A stretch of DNA of 56,445 nt from Ruminococcus sp. Its GTDB lineage: Bacteria; Bacillota; Clostridia; Oscillospirales; Ruminococcaceae. Below are positions 45,331 to 53,515 of the stretch, piece by piece (position 1 is the stretch's first letter; the number at the start of each line of letters is the position of its first letter). Position numbers and translations under genes: made by a program. Location of the stretch: assembly GCA_017961625.1 (NCBI GenBank), contig JAGCWY010000055.1, positions 1-56,445 on the forward strand. The letters are read 5' to 3'. Under the pieces are notes generated by a model, which did no database searches, was not told the DNA's origin, and saw nothing but the letters and a program-made list of their open reading frames with translations.

Positions 45331-45366
45331 AAAAAGCCAGCTCTCATTGCAGAGTCTGGCTTTTTT
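45331..45366 (+). terminator. Intrinsic terminator after GH127 gene
   Basis: AAAAGCCAG pairs with CTGGCTTTT, with a small interior bulge, followed by a T run. The remainder of 45184-45503 holds nothing else I can support. Confidence 0.85.
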
Positions 45367-45503
45367 CATATCGTTATACTGTCTTTTAGTATAGTGATTT
45401 TAATGTGCAAAATGCATTTTTCTATAATATAACTTCGTTGAAGAAATCGTCCTCCAAGTTTGAATTCATAATGATAAACATTTCAGATTTATTTTTTTAA
45501 AGC

Positions 45504-47057
45504 TCAGATTATCTTTGTAGACCATTCCTCGATATTCCAGATATTATCAGCAATGTCCATATAAAACTCGGATTCGTGACTAACTATGAGAACAGTTCCC
45601 TTGTATTCCTTTATAGCTTTTTTCAGTGATTCTTTTGCATCAACGTCAAGGTGATTAGTCGGCTCATCTAGTACAAGCAGATTTACCTCACGTAGCATTA
45701 TACGGCATATCCTCACCTTAGCATTCTCGCCACCTGAAAGCACTCTCATTTGCGAGGTGATATGCTCGGTAGTCAATCCACACTGTGCAAGCGCTGCACG
45801 CACTTCTGCATTTGTCATAGATGGATATTCCTCCCATATAACATCAAGAGCAGTTTTGGAAGTGCTTTCCTCTTCCTGCACAAAATATCCATACTCAACG
45901 AATTGGTCATGCTCAACGTATCCGGATATGGGAGGTATTATTTTCAACAACGTTTTCAGAAGAGTGGTTTTTCCGATACCGTTCACTCCGCGAATAGCTA
46001 TTTTCTGACCATTTTCAACCTTTACCGAGATAGGTTTGGTAAGCGGTTCATCATACCCGAGAACAACGTTTTTGCAGTCGATGACTACACGTCCGGGAGT
46101 ACGAGCTTTTCGGAACGAAAATGTCGGTTTAGGTTTTTCACGCATAAGAGTTATCTTGTCCATTTTATCAAGTTTCTTCTGTCGTGACTTAGCCATGTTC
46201 GTGGTTGCAACGCGAGCCTTGTTACGTGCGATGAAGTCCTCAAGGTCAGCAATTTCTTTCTGCTGCTTTTCATAAGCTTGCTCAAGCTGTTTCTTTTTAA
46301 GCTCATACATACGGACAAAGTTGTCATAGTCTCCTGTATATCGTGTCATAATAGCATTCTCAACGTGGTATACAACATTTATTACACTATTCATGAATGG
46401 AACATCATGAGATACAAGTATAAACGCATTCTCATAGTTTTTTAGGAAATTCGTCAGCCACCTGATGTGGTTCTCATCAAGAAAATTAGTAGGCTCATCG
46501 AGAATGAGTATCATTGGGTTTTCAAGCAACACCTTCGCAAGAAGCACCTTTGCACGCTGACCTCCTGAAAGTTCTGAAACATCTTTGTCAAGACCTAACT
46601 CGTTAAGTCCTAGACCGTTTGCATACTCAGATATTTTTGCGTCAATAGTATAATAACCGCTGTAGTCAAGTATCCCCTGTATCGCGCCAACTTCTTCCAT
46701 AAGCTCGTTCATCTCTTCTTCAGAGCAGTCGGACATCTTTTCATAAAGTGAAAGTATTTCAGCTTCAAGTTCGCTTAGGTAGTCAAAAGCTTCACGCAGA
46801 ACGTCATGGATAGTCTTTCCTTTTTCAAGAGTGCTGTACTGGTCTAGATATCCAACTGTGATATGTCTGCACCACTCTATCTTTCCTTCATCTGGCTGAA
46901 TCTTTCCCATAATAATATTTAGGAATGTGGATTTGCCCTCTCCGTTAGCACCGACAAGGCCGACGTGTTCACCTTTCAATAATCTGAAAGAAGCGTCATT
47001 CAGTATTTGTCTTGCACCAAATCCGTGAGTAACGTGTTCAACATTTAATATGCTCAT
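45504..47057 (-). CDS. ABC-F family ATPase
   Basis: 517 residues with two ABC domains and no membrane segments. Domain 1 has GANGEGKST, SGGQ and LILDEPTNFLD; domain 2 has GVNGIGKTT, SGGEN and LVLDEPTNHLD. Between them lies the charged linker typical of ABC-F translation factors (KKKQLEQAYEKQQKEIADLEDFI is split here between about 245 and 275). These bind the ribosomal E site; some protect against antibiotics, others such as EttA or YbiT act in translation control. This one resembles the YbiT/YdiF side and no resistance role is evident. It has its own promoter. Confidence 0.9.
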   Translation of the reverse strand: MSILNVEHVTHGFGARQILNDASFRLLKGEHVGLVGANGEGKSTFLNIIMGKIQPDEGKIEWCRHITVGYLDQYSTLEKGKTIHDVLREAFDYLSELEAEILSLYEKMSDCSEEEMNELMEEVGAIQGILDYSGYYTIDAKISEYANGLGLNELGLDKDVSELSGGQRAKVLLAKVLLENPMILILDEPTNFLDENHIRWLTNFLKNYENAFILVSHDVPFMNSVINVVYHVENAIMTRYTGDYDNFVRMYELKKKQLEQAYEKQQKEIADLEDFIARNKARVATTNMAKSRQKKLDKMDKITLMREKPKPTFSFRKARTPGRVVIDCKNVVLGYDEPLTKPISVKVENGQKIAIRGVNGIGKTTLLKTLLKIIPPISGYVEHDQFVEYGYFVQEEESTSKTALDVIWEEYPSMTNAEVRAALAQCGLTTEHITSQMRVLSGGENAKVRICRIMLREVNLLVLDEPTNHLDVDAKESLKKAIKEYKGTVLIVSHESEFYMDIADNIWNIEEWSTKII

Positions 47058-47085
47058 ATCTATCCTCCATTTTAATTATGAACTT

Positions 47086-47114
47086 ATTATACTACATTTC
47101 TACGTTATAATCAA
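47086..47114 (-). promoter_or_regulatory. Sigma-A promoter of ABC-F gene
   Basis: Minus strand: TTGATT (47114-47109), 17 nt, TATAAT (47091-47086). Confidence 0.8.
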
Positions 47115-47544
47115 GTGTAGGCTACACATGACTATTATGGTTCAATTAGCTTAGGTTACTTTAACTGCGAAGCATTTTGAAGTCCATAAAAGTATACTTT
47201 ATTGCACAACTTGCATGCAAGTCCTGAGACATCTTTTAGGATTTAAAAGCAAGAAATATAATATAGTGAATTGAAAATATTTCAGTGAAAAGGGTATCAA
47301 CTCGCTTGTTTTTCAGCTTTATAAGTACAGCATACGTTAACCTTATATTTTCTTAATAAAATTGCTACAAAACCCCCTGATTACTGACGATTCATTGAAT
47401 TTTTCCGATTTTTGTAGACTAAACAATATTAATATTACAACGTAATTCTTGATAATCATCATCACATTGCCATAATAACCCAAATGAGATTTTTAAAAAT
47501 CTATTAAAGAACATATTTAGAGATAACAAAATCAACTGTTTCAT

Positions 47545-47591
47545 ATACAAAAACAGTGCCGTACTTTTAATATTTTGTACGACACTGTTTT
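47545..47591 (-). terminator. Terminator of the xylanase transcript
   Basis: AAAACAGTG-CGTAC pairs with GTACG-CACTGTTTT, with one mismatch and a 12-nt loop, ending in T on the minus strand. It lies about 215 nt past the present xylanase stop, beyond the decayed dockerin. Confidence 0.8.
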
Positions 47592-47659
47592 ACACTTATC
47601 ATCTGCTTTATCGGATTACGATTGACTAAAGTTTGCTTCATCAGATCAATCAGCGAATT

Positions 47660-47807
47660 TCAGATATCAAAGTTATAAGTTACAACTATTTTATCATATA
47701 CATATTTATCATATTTGCTCGAATTAGCGAGAAACTGCATTATTACTGCATCACGCATATCTATATCACCATAAAAGTTAGCGTCGTCCCACTTTTAAAC
47801 TTTTAAA
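47660..47807 (-). pseudogene. Decayed C-terminal dockerin of the xylanase
   Basis: Reading minus, after the xylanase stop, another frame gives KWDDANFYGDIDMRDAVIMQ and then FLANSSKY. The intact dockerin inside the same protein reads KWGDANFDGDIDMGDAVIIM and QSLANPNKY. Relative to that copy there is a 1-nt insertion just after the shared GAA codon, which brings TAA into frame, plus an in-frame codon loss and several substitutions. The second calcium half cannot be followed. The region 47115-47544 has nothing recognisable. Confidence 0.82.
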
Positions 47808-50800
47808 TTATAAATTTTCTTTAGAGTTAACAGTAACTGTTGTAATAGTAGTATTTGTACTGGTATTAGTTGTTGTTGTTGTAATCGAAGTTATAGATCC
47901 TGGCCCAACCTTTTTAGTAAGAGTTATAATGTTATTGTAGAATGACTTAGGTTGATAGTTGCTGAACGGTAGAGGTGAACCGCCGTTCTCATGGTATCTC
48001 CAGCTTCTTTCGTCTGTGGTTCCTGAGAGGGTTACGCAGGAGATGTTCTTAGCGTGCTTCATAGCTACCTCAAAAATCTGAGGATAAAGCTTACCGTTAG
48101 TGCCAGTGCTGTTCGTTATGTCAAGTTCTGTGATCTGAATGTCAAGTCCAAGTAACTCAAACTGCTTTACAGCTGTTTCAAACTCACTTGCCGAAGGATA
48201 TGCTGAATCAAGGTGAGCCTGCATACCGATACCGTCAATATAGTTGCCTTCCTTCATGACAGTCTTAGCCATATTTATAAGATCATCTGTCTTAGTGCTC
48301 ATATACTCGTTATAGTCGGTGAGATAAAGCTTACAATCATTAGGAGCATACTGTCTTGCATATTTGAATGCATTTACAACGAACTCTGAATTTCCTTCGC
48401 CGTATACTCTTACCCAGTTTGATTTGCTAGCAGGTCTCATTCCACCGCCTTCGTCAACGAATAGCTCATTACATACGTCATAAGAATGGAGCTGTAAGTT
48501 AGGATAATTTGACTTGATCTGAGCAAATGTGTTCTTGATCATGCTCTCAAGGCGCTTATTCATGCGATCCTTGGAAACATATTCGTAATTGTCCTGAAAG
48601 AGATAATTTGGTGTCTGGCTGTACCATACGAAGGTGTGTCCACGAACACCAATGCCGTTCTGCTCTGCGAACTTAAGAATATTATTTGCCGGGCTTATGC
48701 TTATATCTACTTCATCACCGTTAACTCCCTTAACGATAGCATCAGGCTTCATTTCGTTTTCACAGGTAATAGAGTTGTAATTTTTCTTGATAAACTGCTG
48801 TGCTTGTGAGTTAGCAATCTCCACAGAGCTTACTACAGCACCTAGGCGGAAATACGGTCCCATGTGATCCTTGAAGCCGTTGCCACCCATTTCGTAGGTA
48901 TAGTTAAGGTTCTGGTGAGCTGCTACGTTACTTACAGTAACAGTTGATGTAACCTCGGTATTAGTTGTAGTAGCTTGAGATGTTGTTGTAGTCGTAGTAG
49001 CTTGAGTTGTAGTGGTCGTAGTAGCCTTAGTTGTAGTTTCTGTCTGAACTATATTAATGTTTGATGAATAGCTCTCTGGAAGTGACTTGATAAGTCCTAA
49101 GAGGTACTTCTGGATAGTAGCAGCGTCAATTGTTGTAACACCACCGCCTGCCTCATAAACGTCTGCATTGCACTTGCCCTGATCTGAAAGCTTATATTTG
49201 TTTGGGTTAGCGAGGGACTGCATTATAATTACAGCATCACCCATATCAATATCGCCGTCGAAGTTAGCATCGCCCCACTTTGAAACCTTTGAATTAAGAA
49301 GTTCCTTAAGATTGACAGCATCTACTGCTGTTGTAGTGGTATGGGTAGTAGTTGTTGTGGTAGTGGTGGTGGTAGTCGAAGTTATAGTTGTTGTAGTTGC
49401 AGTTACAGGATGATCTATCTTGTCAGCAAGAGCTATAATGTCATTGTAGAATGGCCTGGGCTGGTAGTTGATGAACGGAAGCCGTGAACCGTAGTCGGTC
49501 CTCCAGATAATCCCATCGGTTGTTCCCGAGAGGGTCACACAGGAGATGTTCTTAGAGTGCTTCATAGCTACCTCAAAGATCTGAGGATAAAGCTGATCGT
49601 AAGTACCTGTGCTGTTCGTGATATCAAGCTCTGTAAGTTGAATGTCAAGTCCGAGTGACTCAAACTTCTCTATAGCTGTTTCAAACTCACTTGCCGAAGG
49701 ATACCTTGAATCAAGGTGAGCCTGCATTCCGATACCGTCGATGTAGTCTCCCTCTTTCATGATGTTCTTGACCATATTTATAATATCGTCTGTCTTATCG
49801 CTCATATACTCGTTATAATCGCTGAGATAAAGCATACAATTCCTGGGAGCATACCATCTTGCATACTTGAATGCGTTTACAACGAACTCTGAGTTGCCTT
49901 CGCCGTATACTCTTGTCCAATTGGAGTTGTTTGCAGGTCTCATTCCGCCGCCGTCGTTAACGAATAACTCGTTGCACACGTCATAAGAATGGAGCTGTAA
50001 GTCAGGATAATCGGACTTGATTTGAGCAAATGTATTTTTTATCATGCTCTCAAGACGCTTGTTCATGCGCTCCTTTGAAACATATTCGTGATTGTCCTGA
50101 AAGAAGTAAGTAGGTGTCTGGCTGTACCATACGAAGGTATGTCCACGAACGCCGATGCCGTTCTCCTCTGCGAATTTAAGGATATTGTCTGCCGATTTAA
50201 GGCTTATATCGACTTCATCACCATCTACGCTCTTAATGATAGAATCAGGCTTCATTTCGTTCAGACAGGTTATAGAGTTAAAATTCTTCTTGATGAATTC
50301 CTGAGTCGCTGAGTTGTTAATTTCATTGCCCTGTACAGCAGCTCCAAGGCAGAAGTACGGTCCCATATAATCCTTGAATCCGTCGCCGCCCAACTCATAG
50401 GTGTAGTTAATGTTCCGGGGACGTGTTTCACCCACAACACAGTCTTCGCCCTTATAATCTGTGTCTTTTTCGCCGCCTGCATTACCGCCGCTGTTGTCAT
50501 TGCCGTCAAAATCGAAGTCGCCGTTTATGCTATCCCAATTACCACCGACCATTTCGCTGAAGTTGAAATCGGGTTGGAACTGACTCCAGTCGAAGTTGCC
50601 CATGTCAGAGCTAGCGTTCTGCTGTTCACCACCAATCAGACTCCAGTCGAAGTCGTCCATATCAAAATCGACTTCCTGCTGACTGTCGCTGAACTCAAAT
50701 TCCCCCTGCTGACCACCACCAAATTGACTCCAGTCGAAGTTGCCTATATCAAGGCCTGACTCTTGCTGACCACCGTTGTATTTATGATCATCAGGATCAG

Positions 50801-51536
50801 GACGCGGCCCTATGGCTAAAGAAATGCTCTTTACATTTGCGGAGCCATCTGATCTGTAGCCTTCAATGTTAAGTGATACTTCATAAAGAGTACCTGACAT
50901 ATCAAGACCCGCCTTTGACCATGCGTCAAAGTGCCCAGATACGTTGACAGTGCCAATCATGTAGTTTGTTGTATTATTTCTTGAACCGCTGGTCTGGCGA
51001 ACGCTCCAGTACTGCGGGAAAGTAGCTGTACCGTCAAGCGAGGGCTGATTGTAACGCATTGTCTTGGCGATATCATAGGTATTGCCATTGAGTGTTACAG
51101 AACCCTTTCTCTCTGCTCCGTCTCCGGGTGGACGCCAGTCTCCCCAGCCTTCAACTATATAATACTCAACAAGGGGATTTCTTGTCCAGCCGTATACACA
51201 CATATACGAATTTCCTCTTGGAGCGTACTCAACATGGTATGAAAGCTTGATATCTCCTATATCCTTGTAGTTTCTCTTCTTGCTGTCGAAGTTCTTGCCC
51301 ATACGTGCAAGGAAGTTTTCGATGTTGCTCCATGAGCAGGTAAAAGAACCTGCGCTGGGTTCCATTGAAACCTGCCCCTGACCATTCTGATTCCACATCT
51401 CGTAGTCGTAACCGCCAATGTTTCCTTTTGTCTGCTGGTCAGCAGCATTTACAATTGTGACTGCAGGCATACTTGCTGCGATCATCATTGCAGCTATAGT
51501 ACTGCTGAATACTCTTTTAAAGTTTTTCAAATTCAA
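47808..51536 (-). CDS. Cellulosomal xylanase GH11-GH10-dockerin-GH10
   Basis: About 1242 residues. I favour TTG at 51536 (AGGAG 8 nt upstream) over GTG at 51545, which overlaps the ribosome site. Signal peptide to about 34. GH11 about 38-250: nucleophile in PLVEYYIVEGWGDWRPPG, acid/base in LNIEGYRSDGSANV. An acidic Trp-rich linker (FDWSQFGGGQQ repeats) spans about 255-370. GH10 no. 1 (about 380-705) has acid/base CNELF and nucleophile QLTELDITN, but its conserved ENEMKP line reads CLNEMKP. A Thr-rich linker is followed by a dockerin (about 755-820), a second Thr-rich linker and GH10 no. 2 (about 890-1215, with CENEMKP). It ends in a Thr-rich tail where a second dockerin was lost. Secreted; degrades xylan. 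Confidence 0.93.
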   Translation of the reverse strand: MNLKNFKRVFSSTIAAMMIAASMPAVTIVNAADQQTKGNIGGYDYEMWNQNGQGQVSMEPSAGSFTCSWSNIENFLARMGKNFDSKKRNYKDIGDIKLSYHVEYAPRGNSYMCVYGWTRNPLVEYYIVEGWGDWRPPGDGAERKGSVTLNGNTYDIAKTMRYNQPSLDGTATFPQYWSVRQTSGSRNNTTNYMIGTVNVSGHFDAWSKAGLDMSGTLYEVSLNIEGYRSDGSANVKSISLAIGPRPDPDDHKYNGGQQESGLDIGNFDWSQFGGGQQGEFEFSDSQQEVDFDMDDFDWSLIGGEQQNASSDMGNFDWSQFQPDFNFSEMVGGNWDSINGDFDFDGNDNSGGNAGGEKDTDYKGEDCVVGETRPRNINYTYELGGDGFKDYMGPYFCLGAAVQGNEINNSATQEFIKKNFNSITCLNEMKPDSIIKSVDGDEVDISLKSADNILKFAEENGIGVRGHTFVWYSQTPTYFFQDNHEYVSKERMNKRLESMIKNTFAQIKSDYPDLQLHSYDVCNELFVNDGGGMRPANNSNWTRVYGEGNSEFVVNAFKYARWYAPRNCMLYLSDYNEYMSDKTDDIINMVKNIMKEGDYIDGIGMQAHLDSRYPSASEFETAIEKFESLGLDIQLTELDITNSTGTYDQLYPQIFEVAMKHSKNISCVTLSGTTDGIIWRTDYGSRLPFINYQPRPFYNDIIALADKIDHPVTATTTTITSTTTTTTTTTTTHTTTTAVDAVNLKELLNSKVSKWGDANFDGDIDMGDAVIIMQSLANPNKYKLSDQGKCNADVYEAGGGVTTIDAATIQKYLLGLIKSLPESYSSNINIVQTETTTKATTTTTTQATTTTTTSQATTTNTEVTSTVTVSNVAAHQNLNYTYEMGGNGFKDHMGPYFRLGAVVSSVEIANSQAQQFIKKNYNSITCENEMKPDAIVKGVNGDEVDISISPANNILKFAEQNGIGVRGHTFVWYSQTPNYLFQDNYEYVSKDRMNKRLESMIKNTFAQIKSNYPNLQLHSYDVCNELFVDEGGGMRPASKSNWVRVYGEGNSEFVVNAFKYARQYAPNDCKLYLTDYNEYMSTKTDDLINMAKTVMKEGNYIDGIGMQAHLDSAYPSASEFETAVKQFELLGLDIQITELDITNSTGTNGKLYPQIFEVAMKHAKNISCVTLSGTTDERSWRYHENGGSPLPFSNYQPKSFYNNIITLTKKVGPGSITSITTTTTNTSTNTTITTVTVNSKENL
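47930..50420 (-). repeat. Tandem duplication of GH10 - Thr linker - dockerin unit
   Basis: The stretches 49430-50420 and 47930-48910 encode near-identical GH10 domains with long shared nucleotide runs. Each is followed by a Thr-rich linker and a dockerin (intact at about 49090-49310, decayed at 47660-47800). Confidence 0.88.
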
Positions 51537-51604
51537 ATAAATCACTCCTCATTACACATGTTTATATTTTTGTTAAACGTTTCCTTACTAACTCGTTTAA
51601 TTGA

Positions 51605-51625
51605 TGTGGGATAAATTATCCCACA
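51605..51625. promoter_or_regulatory. Perfect palindrome in xylanase leader
   Basis: Two perfect 10-bp arms, TGTGGGATAA and TTATCCCACA, around a single A. It lies 70-90 nt before the xylanase start and downstream of the predicted promoter, so it may be a roadblock operator or an RNA hairpin in the leader. Confidence 0.7.
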
Positions 51626-51637
51626 ATTTAACACTCT

Positions 51638-51685
51638 ATATTGTATATTTAAACATAATATACAATATTTATATGTATTTGTAAA
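51638..51685 (-). promoter_or_regulatory. Xylanase promoter with 12-bp inverted repeat
   Basis: Minus strand: TTTACA (51685-51680), 17 nt, TATATT (51662-51657). The -10 lies in one arm of a perfect inverted repeat, ATATTGTATATT (51638-51649) and AATATACAATAT (51657-51668), with a 7-nt centre. This is suited to repressor control. Confidence 0.55.
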
Positions 51686-52018
51686 GATAATACAGTAAAA
51701 TCAGCAATATTTGCCAATAAAAAAGCAAAAAACGGTTAGTTTTATATTTAAACATCTCCCTTTTATCTTTTCAATCGGACTTCTTATCTCCATAGCGGCC
51801 GTGAAGCGTATTGTAATTTCAGTCTTACTCTTAACATAAATAATCCCCTCACCAAACATGAGTATCTATACTCTCGTCTGATAAAGGGAATCTTAATACA
51901 AATCACATATCCTAAATTTGCAAGCAGCTTTTCCTTAAAATTCAGTTAACTCTTGCAATACGTTCGACACTAATCAACAACTACTACGAGCAGACTTATA
52001 CAGCGGAATATTGCAATC
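51686..52018. other. Intergenic region upstream of xylanase
   Basis: About 330 bp without a supported gene. I see no clear repeats or sites. Confidence 0.55.
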
Positions 52019-52155
52019 AAAACCACCCGTTAAACGGGTGGTTTGAAAAAGCCCTATAAGGGCTTGATACTGACACTGCCCCTTAAAAGGGCTGAGAAAT
52101 GTCTGCCAACTGCATTTCATTCTCAACTCCCCCTTAATGGTAATGTCATTAAGCT
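52019..52155 (-). ncRNA. Hairpin array resembling an IS200/IS605 element end
   Basis: Five successive hairpins: AACCACCCGTT/AACGGGTGGTT, AAGCCCT/AGGGCTT (52049-52065), CCCTT/AAGGG (about 52080-52091), GAAATG/CATTTC, and CTTAATG/CATTAAG (52133-52153). The order of small hairpins ending in one strong GC-rich stem recalls the non-coding end of IS200/IS605 elements, which can encode omega-type RNA when read on the minus strand. No transposase or tnpB frame is next to it. Family assignment is from memory of such ends and is not certain. Confidence 0.4.
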
Positions 52156-52182
52156 AGCGTAAACTGATGAGTCACCACTTAT

Positions 52183-52212
52183 ACTTCCCGAATTTTCGGG
52201 AAGTAGTTTTTA
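52183..52212 (+). terminator. Intrinsic terminator upstream of dockerin gene
   Basis: ACTTCCCGAA pairs with TTCGGGAAGT, followed by AGTTTTTATTT. It stands about 120 nt before the next gene with no plus-strand gene upstream, so it ends a non-coding transcript or belongs to a leader. Confidence 0.7.
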
Positions 52213-52333
52213 TTTATTAAAAAAGCTTTCACTGAAAATCAATATAATAACATAGATTTCATGCTTTTTTAATGATATGATTGTATAAGGAAAAGTTTAT
52301 CCGCCTTCTGACTTATATTAAGGGGGAATTAAT

Positions 52334-53515
52334 ATGAAAAAAATCCTTTCCGTAATTATTTCATTACTGACATTTTTTTCCTTCTCCTCCTTCAGCGTAT
52401 CTGCCGAAGATAAGCTCTATCCTGATACTTCAGATGATTCTCTATTAAATATCTCGCAAACACGATATTTAGCCGATGTAAACAACGATGAAGAACTCAA
52501 TGTTGGTGATCTGGTAACCATGATGCTGTTTCTCCGCGGTTCCGAAGGATACAAAGATACAATAGTTTATTCCGACAAATTAAATTATCTCGACATCAAT
52601 TTAGACGGCAACGCAGACATTTTCGATCTTGTAGAGTTAAGGAAAGCAGTTATAGCACCAGAAACAGCCTATAAACAAGTAAGCAGCGTTGATATTCTTA
52701 AAACAGCAGATAAGACTGAATTAGAATCAGCTTTCATAAGTTCAACTGATGAGCTCACAGCTTACCTTGCAAATATCGGCACCGATAATGATGAGATACA
52801 GAAATACACCGATATCTATGACGATAACTTTTTCAAAGGAAGTGACGTTATATTCGGTACACTTGAACAGGAATACGGTGAGGGAGTTCATTTCATACCA
52901 CCCGTATGTGATTATCTGCAAGGTAAATTCCTTGATATAGTCGAAAGAGAGGAAATCAACGAATATTATGGAATAGATCCGGAGATAATAAGAAAATCTA
53001 ATATTTACTGTCTTTATACTTATCAGCAGTATAAATCTCACCCTATGGTATATAAAAAGAAAAAGAATATCCTTCTGTTCCAGGTAACTGTTCCCAAAAC
53101 GGTCAGAGAAACAACAAACGATATATGCTTATTATTCGATTTTGAATTATTCACACCTGATTACTATGCCCATCAATATGATTCTCCCGATGGTAATTAC
53201 AAGCTATATATCACTGTAGCAGAAGATCATTTTATGGACGATACCTGTCAGTATGTGTTCTATGAGATAGAAAATGATGGTTCTTATGCTTATCTCGGAG
53301 AATACTATGACGGATATGCATTTGTTGGTGATGCTTTCAAACAAAAATATACTGAGATACGCGAAGGCGAATATAGCACATATGTTTTTAGTGATTTATG
53401 TAAAATCATATGGCAAAAAAACGGCTTCGACATTCAAATCAAAACATATGTCTTCAACGAAAAGATTAATGACTGGGAATTTGAATGGGAAAGTATCTTC
53501 AAAAGCCATAGTTAA
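52334..53515 (+). CDS. Secreted dockerin protein of unknown function
   Basis: 393 residues. Signal peptide 1-24 (MKKILSVIISLLTFFSFSSF...SA). An N-terminal dockerin (about 46-118) has LADVNNDEELNVGDLVTMML and then DINLDGNADIFDLVELRKAV; the first calcium loop lacks the usual GD and DG spacing but keeps the acids. Residues 125-393 form an acidic, Tyr/Phe-rich domain with several predicted beta-strands and no motif I recognise; a lone CDYL and few other Cys. It is unlike the other dockerin proteins here. Preceded by AAGGGGG. It would be attached to cell-surface scaffolding; function unknown. Confidence 0.75.
   Translation: MKKILSVIISLLTFFSFSSFSVSAEDKLYPDTSDDSLLNISQTRYLADVNNDEELNVGDLVTMMLFLRGSEGYKDTIVYSDKLNYLDINLDGNADIFDLVELRKAVIAPETAYKQVSSVDILKTADKTELESAFISSTDELTAYLANIGTDNDEIQKYTDIYDDNFFKGSDVIFGTLEQEYGEGVHFIPPVCDYLQGKFLDIVEREEINEYYGIDPEIIRKSNIYCLYTYQQYKSHPMVYKKKKNILLFQVTVPKTVRETTNDICLLFDFELFTPDYYAHQYDSPDGNYKLYITVAEDHFMDDTCQYVFYEIENDGSYAYLGEYYDGYAFVGDAFKQKYTEIREGEYSTYVFSDLCKIIWQKNGFDIQIKTYVFNEKINDWEFEWESIFKSHS

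Noticed and set aside
49320..49400. Apparent ACT-type microsatellite
   Set aside because: Codes for the Thr-rich linker between GH10 and dockerin; mixed codons show it is maintained as protein linker and it was not listed as an independent repeat.
49198..49413. Valine-rich plus-strand frame
   Set aside because: Antisense of the Thr-rich linker codons (ACT/ACA) in the xylanase.
52160..52205. CTGATGAGTC followed by a stem, as in a hammerhead ribozyme core
   Set aside because: The required GAAA after stem II and the matching stems I and III are absent; the following stem is a plain terminator.
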